Source of the DNA: Mucilaginibacter sp. SMC90
GTDB taxonomy: Bacteria; Bacteroidota; Bacteroidia; Sphingobacteriales; Sphingobacteriaceae
Length of the DNA stretch: 64,000 nt
Assembly (NCBI RefSeq): GCF_022811725.1
Contig: NZ_CP094527.1
Span: 2,108,001-2,172,000 of the forward strand
Direction of reading: 5' to 3'
In this document: piece by piece, positions 35,166 through 42,950 of the stretch
Layout of the letters: each line of letters starts with the position of its first letter
Position numbering within the stretch: the stretch's first letter is position 1
Position numbers and translations under genes: made by a program
The notes under the pieces: model-generated
Told to the model about the DNA's origin: nothing
The model's input: only the letters and a program-made list of their open reading frames with translations
The model's database searches: none

Positions 35166-35543
35166 ATGAAAAAAGCAGGTAACAAGAAAACCATTTTAGT
35201 GCTCGATAAAAACAGCAGGATGTTATCAGTAATTGATGACATTATGTATTACGGTGATTTTGATGTGCATTTAACCTATGATCCTAATGCTATATATGAT
35301 AAGGCTAAGGTGATTAACCCCGACCTGATCATTCTGGATTATTTGCTGCTTGATACAGATTGTGAACTGGTGTGCCGTGATTTTAAAGATGATGACCTGC
35401 TGCGTAATGTGCCTATCATCATTGTGACTGCCTTTAAAACAAAAAGATCACAAGCCGACTCTTATAAATGCGATGCCCTGTTTGTAAAACCCCTGGATAT
35501 GGAGGTACTTGCATCAAGAATTGAATACCTGATGGCTTCCTGA
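35166..35543 (+). CDS. Single-domain response regulator (receiver only)
   Basis: A 125-residue CheY-like protein from ATG 35166. D58 (LIILDYLLLD) is the phosphoacceptor, with T in IIIVTAF and K in FVKPLD. The usual N-terminal acidic pair is reduced to one Asp (LVLDKN), so Mg binding may be weaker. It has no output domain. It begins 101 bases after the LytTR gene and ends 71 bases before the PqqD-like gene. It may relay phosphate or act by protein contact. ATG 35148 and TTG 35145 would add a few non-conserved residues. Confidence 0.85.
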   Translation: MKKAGNKKTILVLDKNSRMLSVIDDIMYYGDFDVHLTYDPNAIYDKAKVINPDLIILDYLLLDTDCELVCRDFKDDDLLRNVPIIIVTAFKTKRSQADSYKCDALFVKPLDMEVLASRIEYLMAS

Positions 35544-35614
35544 AACCGGTTTTGTAAACTCATATAAACCTGCTAAGTTTAGCTTTTATTACTTTAAACA
35601 AACTTGCAATATAA

Positions 35615-35857
35615 ATGAAACTCAAGAGCAATATTGCCACCAGCGATAACGGGTTTATATTTAACCCTGCCACCGGCGATTCGTTTTCCGGCAATGACAT
35701 GGCGGCACAATTGCTTGCGGCCATGAAAAGCGGTAAAACCGAAACTGAGATTAAACAGGACATTCTTAACAGGTTTGAAGTAAGCGAAAACCAGCTGAAC
35801 AGGGATTGGGACGATTGGTTGCAGCAGCTAAAAGAGGCAAATTTGCTCGAAAACTAA
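35615..35857 (+). CDS. PqqD/RRE-like small winged-helix protein
   Basis: An 80-residue protein. An N-terminal beta hairpin (IATSDNGFIFNPATGDSFSGN) is followed by helices MAAQLLAAMKSGKTETEIKQDIL and DWDDWLQQLKEANLLE, the pattern of PqqD and of RiPP recognition elements. Proteins of this fold bind leader peptides and present them to modifying enzymes. It opens a tight operon, 5 bases from an ATP-grasp ligase. No separate precursor peptide gene was found nearby, but the decarboxylase two genes on has a leader-like N-terminus. Family assignment is by pattern recognition, without a profile search. Confidence 0.75.
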   Translation: MKLKSNIATSDNGFIFNPATGDSFSGNDMAAQLLAAMKSGKTETEIKQDILNRFEVSENQLNRDWDDWLQQLKEANLLEN

Positions 35858-35862
35858 GAAGA

Positions 35863-36915
35863 ATGGCAAACAAGTACAATAACTTATGTATTGCCGTTAC
35901 AGGGCTTAATGCCAATGATAACCCAGGCCCGGGCATGGCGGTTATCCGTTCTTTAAAAGCGTATTTTGGAGAAAGCTTGCGCATAGTAGGGCTATCATAT
36001 GAATCATTAGAGCCGGGGATCTATCTGCGCGATCAGGTAAATAAAAGCTACCAGTTACCTTATCCAACCGAGGGGGCGGCAGCCCTGATTGAACGTTTGG
36101 CGTATATCAATCAGCATGAAAACCTTGATCTTATCATACCAAACTTTGATTCTGAACTATTTAATTTTATAAAAATAGCTCCGCAGTTACAGCAAATGGG
36201 TATTGCAACCTATCTCCCCACACACCAGCAACTTGCTTTAAGGGATAAAATACACCTGACGGGTTTGGGCACAAAGCATGGCTTTTATATACCTGCAGAC
36301 CATAAGCTTTACACCGCCGAAGACCTGCAAAAAGCTGCAGCCGAGTTTAATTTTCCTATGGTGATTAAAGGGAAATTTTATGAAGCTTATGTGGTTTATA
36401 CCATGGACCAGGCATTAAAAGCTTTTCATCAGCTTAACGCAACATGGGGCGTGCCTGTAATTGCACAACAATATATTAAAGGCACCGAGATAAATATAGC
36501 AGCCCTGGGCGATGGTAAAGGTCATAATATCAGTATAGTAGCCATGCGTAAGCTTTATATTACCGATAAAGGCAAGGCCTGGGCTGGTGTTACCATTAAA
36601 GATGACAAGCTTACCCAGCTGGCCGGTAACTTTACACTTGCTACCAATTGGAAAGGCGGTTACGAAATGGAGATCATGAGCACCGCCGAAGGGCATTTAT
36701 ACATATTAGAAATTAATCCGCGTTTTCCGGCATGGATTTATTTAACTGCCGCTGCAGGTCAAAACCAGCCTGCTGCCCTGGCTAAAATGGCTATGGGCGA
36801 AGTTGTTGAACCTTATACCGATTACCAGGCCGGCAAGTTATTTGTCAGGTATTCATGGGACCATATTGCCGATATAGCCGATTTTCAAAAAATCTCGGCC
36901 TTGGGCGAATTATAA
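35863..36915 (+). CDS. ATP-grasp ligase, carbamoyl-phosphate-synthase-like
   Basis: A 350-residue cytoplasmic enzyme from ATG 35863, 5 bases after the PqqD-like stop. The N-terminal part has a Rossmann-like preATP-grasp domain (CIAVTGLNANDNPGPGMAVIRSL). ATP-binding features include the Lys in FPMVIKGKFYEA and the metal site YILEINPRFPAW near residue 285. ATP-grasp enzymes join a carboxylate, as acyl phosphate, to an amine or thiol. The substrate is unknown; the neighbouring decarboxylase could supply an amine and the RRE-like protein could deliver a peptide. An alternative TTG start at 35806 would overlap the upstream gene and was rejected. Confidence 0.85.
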   Translation: MANKYNNLCIAVTGLNANDNPGPGMAVIRSLKAYFGESLRIVGLSYESLEPGIYLRDQVNKSYQLPYPTEGAAALIERLAYINQHENLDLIIPNFDSELFNFIKIAPQLQQMGIATYLPTHQQLALRDKIHLTGLGTKHGFYIPADHKLYTAEDLQKAAAEFNFPMVIKGKFYEAYVVYTMDQALKAFHQLNATWGVPVIAQQYIKGTEINIAALGDGKGHNISIVAMRKLYITDKGKAWAGVTIKDDKLTQLAGNFTLATNWKGGYEMEIMSTAEGHLYILEINPRFPAWIYLTAAAGQNQPAALAKMAMGEVVEPYTDYQAGKLFVRYSWDHIADIADFQKISALGEL

Positions 36916-36924
36916 TTTATAGCA

Positions 36925-38283
36925 ATGGAAAAGCTGCCATACCAAAAACCATACATAAAAAAATTACATGCAGGTGCCATGAACAAATTTGGTAGCCGCA
37001 CCGGTGTGCAGCCCGTAAAAAGCATTGATGGTGTTTCGGTTAAAAGTTTAATTGAAAGTTATGGCTCACCGGTATTTGTGCTGTCAGAAAAACAAATTCG
37101 AAAAAACTACCGGGCGGCATATCGTGCATTCAGTACGCGCTACCCAAAGGTGCAATTTGCCTGGAGCTATAAAACCAATTACCTCAATGCTGTTTGCCAG
37201 ATCTTTCACCAGGAAGGCAGCTGGGCCGAAGTTGTGTCGGGCTTTGAATACCGTAAAGCGCTGGGCAATGGTGTCCCCGGCAATAAGATCATTTTTAATG
37301 GTCCGGGCAAATCAAAAGCTGATCTACAGTTGGCTATTGAGCATGATTCGTTGATCCATATTGATCATTTCGATGAGCTTAACCTGTTGCTTGTACTAAG
37401 TAAAAATTTAGCCAACAAACCACGTGTGGCTATCCGGGTAAATATGGACACCGGCGTTTACCCCCTTTGGGACCGCTTTGGCTTTAACTATGAAAATGGT
37501 GAAGCGTGGTTGGCAATTACAAAGATTGCGGCTTCGGGAAGCTTGCATTTGGCAGGGCTGCACTGTCATATCGGTACCTACATGCTTTCAACCGATGCGT
37601 ATGAAATTGCCGCCAATAAATTGGCCCAACTTGCAGTAAGCTGTCAAACTCAGTTAAACCATAAAATCGAGTATCTTGACATGGGCGGAGGTTTCCCATC
37701 AACCAATACATTAAAAGGAGCATACTTGCCGGGGAATGATACCGTACCAACGGTTGATGATTTTGCCGAAGTGATTACCTCGGCGCTCCTCAATTTCGGG
37801 TTTGCTAATGATGATTTGCCATTGCTGATATTGGAGAGTGGCCGTGTACTGATAGACGACGCAGGATACCTGCTGGGTACCGTTATAGCAAATAAACGGT
37901 TGGCCAATGGTAAAAGTGCTGCCATTGTTGATTTTGGCGTAAATATCCTGTTCACATCTTTTTGGTACGAGCATCAGATAAGCCCGGCGCAGGATTTTAT
38001 GGCCAATAACGAAAACATGGCGATTTATGGCCCGCTTTGTATGAACATAGACGTGATCAGGGAAAGTATCAATCTGCCGCCGCTAAATCCCGGTGATCAT
38101 GTGGTGGTTCACAAAGTTGGTGCCTACAACATGACCCAATGGATGCAGTTCATTACTTTACGACCAGCAGTTGTGCTTATCGATGAAAAGCTGCGCACGC
38201 ACCTCATTCGCCAAAATGAAACAATGGAGTACACTGCCGAACCGGAGTTAATACCCGATCATTTAAACAACAACAGTAGGTGA
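36925..38283 (+). CDS. Fold-III PLP decarboxylase (LysA-like) with leader-like N-terminus
   Basis: A 452-residue enzyme. K83 in WSYKTNYL is the PLP lysine. GLHCHIGTY, LDMGGGFPS and LESGR bind the cofactor phosphate and ring, and GPLCMNIDVI carries the catalytic Cys region of diaminopimelate/ornithine/arginine-type decarboxylases. The usual EPGR reads ESGR. Residues 1-34 precede the family start (SIDGVSVKSLIESYGSPV) and contain Y6xxP9xI11xxL14xxG17, which resembles RRE-bound leaders of lasso-type peptides. It is probably not housekeeping LysA, given its context between an ATP-grasp gene and a transporter. Its stop overlaps the next start (GTGA), showing translational coupling. Confidence 0.85.
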   Translation: MEKLPYQKPYIKKLHAGAMNKFGSRTGVQPVKSIDGVSVKSLIESYGSPVFVLSEKQIRKNYRAAYRAFSTRYPKVQFAWSYKTNYLNAVCQIFHQEGSWAEVVSGFEYRKALGNGVPGNKIIFNGPGKSKADLQLAIEHDSLIHIDHFDELNLLLVLSKNLANKPRVAIRVNMDTGVYPLWDRFGFNYENGEAWLAITKIAASGSLHLAGLHCHIGTYMLSTDAYEIAANKLAQLAVSCQTQLNHKIEYLDMGGGFPSTNTLKGAYLPGNDTVPTVDDFAEVITSALLNFGFANDDLPLLILESGRVLIDDAGYLLGTVIANKRLANGKSAAIVDFGVNILFTSFWYEHQISPAQDFMANNENMAIYGPLCMNIDVIRESINLPPLNPGDHVVVHKVGAYNMTQWMQFITLRPAVVLIDEKLRTHLIRQNETMEYTAEPELIPDHLNNNSR

Positions 38284-40436
38284 AGCAAATTGCAGCATTT
38301 ATAAAGCCGGTCCTCAATTCCTATTCGGTACTGTTTTTTTCGCAAAACCGGATATTGGGCGGCATTTTGTTGCTGGTTTCCTTCTTTAATCCGGTATCGG
38401 GGTTTGCAGGGCTGTGTTGTGTTGTGATATCGCTGCTGATAACAAAATCATTAAAACTCAAAGCCGAAGATTGCCGGACTGGTATCTACAGCTTTAACAG
38501 TTTGTTATTGGGGATAGCATTTGGTGCGTTTTTTCAACTTAACCTGATGTTTATATGCTGGCTTTTAGTTGCCTGTTGCATGGTTGTGATTACAACCGTC
38601 ATCATATCGCAGCGGTTAGGCAAAATAGGGTTGCCTATGCTTTCGCTGCCATTTGTAATTACATTCTGGTTAGTATTACTTGCATCAAACAGTATTTTTA
38701 ACACCGGGTTAATGCAAAAAAGTAGTTCTCTGCTCCAGGAAATCTACACCGGACCGGGTAACCTAGCCGGGGCCGAGGGGTACTTTGCAGCCACGCTGCC
38801 TAAGCTATTAAGCTTGTTTTTTCGGTCGTTAAGTGCTATATTATTTCAGGACCATATTATTGCCGGGATGCTTATCACAATAGGGATATTGATTCATTCG
38901 CGCATTGCGTTTAGTTTACTGGTAATTAGTTTTTTAGCTGCCTGCGGCTTCAATAGTATCACGCATACCTACCCTGAAGGGATCAGCTATTACCATTTGG
39001 GTGCCAATTTAATGATGGCTTCAATGGCTATCGGAAGTTTTTTTACTATTCCTTCGGTACGCTCTTACCTATTGGCTGTATTTTGCATCCCTCTTGGTTT
39101 TATAATTATCAACGCGCTCACCGCCCTTGCAAGCGTCCATGCGCTACCTGTTTTTTCGCTGCCGTTTTGCATACTCAATATTGGCCTGCTTTATTTTTTA
39201 ATGCTAACAGGTAATCAGCCCGGGTTGCAGTTAACTACAGCACAGCATTACTCGCCCGAGAAAAACCTTTACCATGTTTTAAACCTGCAAAACAGGTTAA
39301 ATGATCTGAAATACATGAGGCTCGGTTTACCTTTTATGGGCTATTGGACAGTTTCACAGGGCTACAACGGCAATATTACCCACAAAGGCGAATGGGGCCA
39401 GGCGCTTGATTTTGTGATCACCGATGATGAGCAGAAAACGTTTCAGTATCCGGGCACGCTTCCTGAGCACTTTTATTGTTTTAACAAACCTGTGTTGGCC
39501 TGTGCCGATGGTATTGTAGAACACATTGTAAACCATGTGGAAGATAATGATATTGGTGATGAAAACCTAAAAGAGAACTGGGGGAATACCGTTGTTATCC
39601 GCCATGCCGAAAGACTTTATTCAAAGCTCTCTCACCTGAAAAAAAACTCCATAAAAGTTAAGCCCGGCGATAGCGTAAAACAAGGAGACCTGCTGGGCTT
39701 TTGCGGCAATTCGGGCCGGTCACCTGAGCCGCATTTACATTTTCAGTTGCAGGCAACGCCTTATATAGGCTCCAAAACACTACGCTATCCGTTTGCGTAC
39801 TACTTTAACAAAAAAGGCAATCAAAATAGCCTTGAAAGCTATGCTATTCCTGATGAAAATGATGTGGTATGCAATTTTGAGATCGACACATCACTTAAAA
39901 AAGCTTTCGACCTGCAACCGGGGTTTGTAGCTAAATTGATTACAGAAAATGGGATAACGGAAGATTGGGAGGTTTTTAAAGACACATTAAACCAATTGTT
40001 CATTTACAGTAAAACAACAGGAGCCGTAGCTTATTTCGTTAACAACGGCCCGATGTTTTACTTTACCAGTTTTTATGGCGACAGGACTTCATTGCTCTAT
40101 TATTTTTACCTGGCGGCCTATAAAGTTATTTTTAATGATGCCGGGTACATCCAAGCCTGCGATGAATTGCCATTGCCGCTCACAAACAGTAAAATAATGC
40201 TTTGGCTGCAGGATTTTGCAGCCCCTTTTTACAGGTTTATCAGTGTAAAATACCAAAGCAGTATCCAGGCAAAAAAAACAGGATTAAATATAGTTTCTAC
40301 ACAATACCAGGAAATTGCCGGTAAGAAAAATCCACTTAGCGAAGCAACAGTTTTTGTTGATCATGGCAACCTGCAGGGCTTTGTCATAAATATAAACGGC
40401 CAGCATATTAAAGCACAATGGAGTACAGAAAATTAA
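38280..40436 (+). CDS. Urea-transporter-like membrane domain fused to M23 peptidase
   Basis: A 718-residue protein starting at GTG 38280, overlapping the upstream stop by 4 bases. Residues 1 to about 320 are highly hydrophobic with GIYSFNSLLLGIAFG, the urea transporter (UT) signature region. Residues about 355-520 are a LytM/M23 domain: D377 (QALDF) and H485-L-H487 (EPHLHFQ) are zinc-site residues, and AERLYSKLSHLKK and VKPGDSVKQGDLLGFCGNSG are typical. The first zinc ligand, usually a His a few residues before the Asp, is not obvious: Q374 is there and H368 is further off. About 200 C-terminal residues match nothing I know. It may couple passage of a small amide or amine to envelope remodelling. 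Confidence 0.8.
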   Translation: MKQIAAFIKPVLNSYSVLFFSQNRILGGILLLVSFFNPVSGFAGLCCVVISLLITKSLKLKAEDCRTGIYSFNSLLLGIAFGAFFQLNLMFICWLLVACCMVVITTVIISQRLGKIGLPMLSLPFVITFWLVLLASNSIFNTGLMQKSSSLLQEIYTGPGNLAGAEGYFAATLPKLLSLFFRSLSAILFQDHIIAGMLITIGILIHSRIAFSLLVISFLAACGFNSITHTYPEGISYYHLGANLMMASMAIGSFFTIPSVRSYLLAVFCIPLGFIIINALTALASVHALPVFSLPFCILNIGLLYFLMLTGNQPGLQLTTAQHYSPEKNLYHVLNLQNRLNDLKYMRLGLPFMGYWTVSQGYNGNITHKGEWGQALDFVITDDEQKTFQYPGTLPEHFYCFNKPVLACADGIVEHIVNHVEDNDIGDENLKENWGNTVVIRHAERLYSKLSHLKKNSIKVKPGDSVKQGDLLGFCGNSGRSPEPHLHFQLQATPYIGSKTLRYPFAYYFNKKGNQNSLESYAIPDENDVVCNFEIDTSLKKAFDLQPGFVAKLITENGITEDWEVFKDTLNQLFIYSKTTGAVAYFVNNGPMFYFTSFYGDRTSLLYYFYLAAYKVIFNDAGYIQACDELPLPLTNSKIMLWLQDFAAPFYRFISVKYQSSIQAKKTGLNIVSTQYQEIAGKKNPLSEATVFVDHGNLQGFVININGQHIKAQWSTEN

Positions 40437-41596
40437 CTATCGTTTTTGTTCTTTTATTAGCGGCTGTTGTAACCTATGGGCAAGATAGCAACGTTGCTAC
40501 ACCAGATAGTACTGCCAATCAACTATACAATGCCGGCAACTGGAAACAACTCATCACTTTTGTAAATAAATCAGTTATTGATAGTGCCGAATCACCCGCC
40601 TTAAGGTTTAAAGTAGGGTATGCTTATATGCTTACAGGTAATTACAAAGCAGCTATTAGCCAGTTTAACCGGGTGTTGAGTACCGAACCTCATAATGTTA
40701 CAGCGCGTTTGTACAATTACTACTGCAATACTTATATCAACAATAACAGCGCGGCGTTCTACAATGCATCATATGTAGATAGGGAAACCCTGCAGGGTAT
40801 TAAACTATCCTCCCTGGGCGTAACAGATGCAGTTTTGGAAAGCGGCATAAAACTACCTGCCAATGATGAGCGCGATAACGGTTTTTTTGAACGTGCCGGT
40901 ATCGGGCTGCGATTATCCTGGCGCTTACAACTTGACCAATCGTTTATATTCTTTAAACAAAATATTTTCCGGTCGGGCTTTATTGATTATAAGAACCAGG
41001 TAGGCAAAACCGACAAACAAACCGAATATTACGCCAAAGCAAAGTATTCACTGGCTAAAAATATGAGTGTTTTAGGAGCATATCATTATCTGCATACCAG
41101 TTACCGAAGCAATATCCATCAAAGTAACCTGGGTTTATTAGGAATAAAATATGACACCCGTTACATTGATTTGCAGGGAGATGTTAATTTTGGAAAACTG
41201 ATTGACAAAACGCTAAAACAGTATGATGTTAAACTGGATTTTTATCCCCTGGGAAACCTGAATTTGTACACGATGAGCAAGGCTTCGGTACTCAGTTTAA
41301 GCGGAACTAATTCATTTATTTACAATCAATTGGTAGGGTTTAAAGTAATGAGTAAAATATGGCTGGAAACGAGTGCCACCTTTGGTAACCAGGACGATTA
41401 CCTGGATGCCGACGGGCTTTATGTATATAATGCCATTGACCCTACAAAATTTAAATGCGGCGAAAACGTTTTTTACCAGTTAGGCAGACAGGTCTTACTG
41501 AATTTAAATTACTTTTATGAAAACAAAACAGACGTTTACCGCGCTGTTAACTATAAACAAAACTCTGTTACGTTAGGTATTACATGGAAATTTTAA
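40418..41596 (+). CDS. TPR plus outer-membrane beta-barrel protein
   Basis: A 392-residue protein with a signal peptide (ends TYGQ). Two TPR-like repeats (about 30-110, LRFKVGYAYMLTGNYKAAISQFNRVLSTEP) are followed by a beta-rich C-terminal half of alternating strands that ends TLGITWKF, the terminal-Phe signature of outer membrane barrels. It resembles the YaiO layout of TPR plus barrel. Its start overlaps the upstream gene by 19 bases and its end overlaps the next gene by 13, so it belongs to the same operon. It could export or anchor the product of the cluster at the outer membrane; this is inference. Confidence 0.78.
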   Translation: MEYRKLTIVFVLLLAAVVTYGQDSNVATPDSTANQLYNAGNWKQLITFVNKSVIDSAESPALRFKVGYAYMLTGNYKAAISQFNRVLSTEPHNVTARLYNYYCNTYINNNSAAFYNASYVDRETLQGIKLSSLGVTDAVLESGIKLPANDERDNGFFERAGIGLRLSWRLQLDQSFIFFKQNIFRSGFIDYKNQVGKTDKQTEYYAKAKYSLAKNMSVLGAYHYLHTSYRSNIHQSNLGLLGIKYDTRYIDLQGDVNFGKLIDKTLKQYDVKLDFYPLGNLNLYTMSKASVLSLSGTNSFIYNQLVGFKVMSKIWLETSATFGNQDDYLDADGLYVYNAIDPTKFKCGENVFYQLGRQVLLNLNYFYENKTDVYRAVNYKQNSVTLGITWKF

Positions 41597-42204
41597 AGAG
41601 GACGTTTACAGGACTATTTTTACTTGTATTTGCGGCACAACTGCAGGCACAAACAAACGCGGTGCTTCAAAAGGCCTTTCATAACAGTTATACTAACGAA
41701 TTAAATAAAAACTACGTTGCAGCCATTGCCGATATATATCCATACTATTCGGAAAATAATTATGAAATAACTATCAGGCTGGGATGGCTTAATTACCTCA
41801 TTAAAAACTATACAGCGTCGCAAACATATTATCAAAAAGCAATTGTCCTAAAGCCAAACTCCGTTGAGGCAAAATTTGGCTATGTGAAACCCCTTTCGTT
41901 TTTGCAAAGCTGGGATAAAGTACTGGAACAATACCTTGCTATCCTGAAAATAGATCCGCAAAATACCCAGGCCAATTATTGGGGCGGTGTAATTTATTAT
42001 AACCGTAAGCAATATGAACCTGCCATTAAGCTTTTCCGTACAGTGATAACACTTTATCCCTTTGATTACGATGGTAATCATATGCTGGCCTGGTCAATGC
42101 TTATGGCCGGCAAAAAGGCAGAGGCGAAGCAGTTTTTTGAAAGAGCGCTGGTCATTAAACCTGCCGATGCTTCGAGCACAGATGGCTTAGCCCGGTGCAA
42201 TTAA
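41584..42204 (+). CDS. Periplasmic TPR protein
   Basis: A 206-residue protein with a signal peptide (ends LQAQ) and about four TPR units (for example NYTASQTYYQKAIVLKPNSVEAKFGY and QYEPAIKLFRTVITLYPFDYDG). TPR proteins act as protein-binding scaffolds. It overlaps the barrel gene by 13 bases and is the last gene of the operon that starts at 35615. The TPR parts of the two proteins are similar in style and may come from one another. Confidence 0.8.
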   Translation: MEILKRTFTGLFLLVFAAQLQAQTNAVLQKAFHNSYTNELNKNYVAAIADIYPYYSENNYEITIRLGWLNYLIKNYTASQTYYQKAIVLKPNSVEAKFGYVKPLSFLQSWDKVLEQYLAILKIDPQNTQANYWGGVIYYNRKQYEPAIKLFRTVITLYPFDYDGNHMLAWSMLMAGKKAEAKQFFERALVIKPADASSTDGLARCN

Positions 42205-42234
42205 TAGCCTTTACTTCCCATGGCCAATTTAAAG

Positions 42235-42384
42235 TTATTGGTAATTAAAAACTATATGGCCAATACCTGGTGTGAGTACATTTGCATGTGGGATCTGTTT
42301 GATGATCGTAAACTCGCCACCGGTATAATAGCCGATATCAATTAAGATTTTTAATCCGGTTTTTAGGTGTTGTTCCTGTATCAT
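42235..42384 (-). CDS. Possible 49-residue hypothetical protein
   Basis: ATG at 42382-42384 opens a frame of 49 codons ending with TAA at 42235-42237. The peptide contains LIDIGYYTGGEFTIIKQIP and GIGHIVFNY, which look protein-like and are of low complexity nowhere. It has no recognised domain, lies opposite to its neighbours and has no clear promoter, so it may be chance. Confidence 0.3.
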   Translation of the reverse strand: MIQEQHLKTGLKILIDIGYYTGGEFTIIKQIPHANVLTPGIGHIVFNYQ

Positions 42385-42496
42385 TTTTGTTATTTTGAGC
42401 CTTATCAAGGCTATAGTAGGAAGAGCCGGCAGCCAATCCGTTTCTTGCGGAGTTCGTTTTCGATCAGTCTGCCATAAATTATAAGGAGTTTATACC

Positions 42497-42850
42497 ATGG
42501 ATATAAAAGTTAAACGGGTTTATGAAACTTACGCCAAAGAAGATGGTGTAAGGATTTTGGTAGACCGCCTTTGGCCCCGCGGAATAAAAAAGGAAGATGC
42601 CCAAATTGATAAGTGGTTTAAAGAGATAGCGCCATCCAGCGAGTTAAGGAAATGGTATGATCACGATCCTGAAAAGTTTGAGGCTTTTAATCAAAAGTAC
42701 CATGCCGAAATTGATGGGACAAAGGTGCTGGATGAATTGATTAATTATATCCGGGAACATAAAACTGTGACGCTGGTGTTTTCGTCAAAAGAGCTTAAAC
42801 TAAATAATGCGATGGTGTTGAAGAATATAATTGATGAGCATACCGACTGA
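42497..42850 (+). CDS. DUF488 (YeaO-type) protein
   Basis: A 117-residue cytoplasmic protein with the DUF488 signature RILVDRLWPRGIKKEDAQIDKWFKEIAPS and a conserved RKWYDHDPEKFEAF. The family function is unsettled. A strong Shine-Dalgarno AAGGAG (42483-42488) sits 8 bases before the ATG, unusual for this window and decisive for the start. It is monocistronic. Confidence 0.88.
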   Translation: MDIKVKRVYETYAKEDGVRILVDRLWPRGIKKEDAQIDKWFKEIAPSSELRKWYDHDPEKFEAFNQKYHAEIDGTKVLDELINYIREHKTVTLVFSSKELKLNNAMVLKNIIDEHTD

Positions 42851-42950
42851 AAACTCAGCAAGAATCGGGTTGTTGAGGGCTGTTTGGGTCGGTAATTTTG
42901 TGTTATAAAACAATAAAAACACAATTGATTTATTGAATTAATAAAACATC

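Noticed and set aside
36925..38283. Assignment as housekeeping diaminopimelate decarboxylase (LysA)
   Set aside because: It has an N-terminal extension, a changed EPGR motif and sits inside an ATP-grasp/transporter operon without lysine genes.
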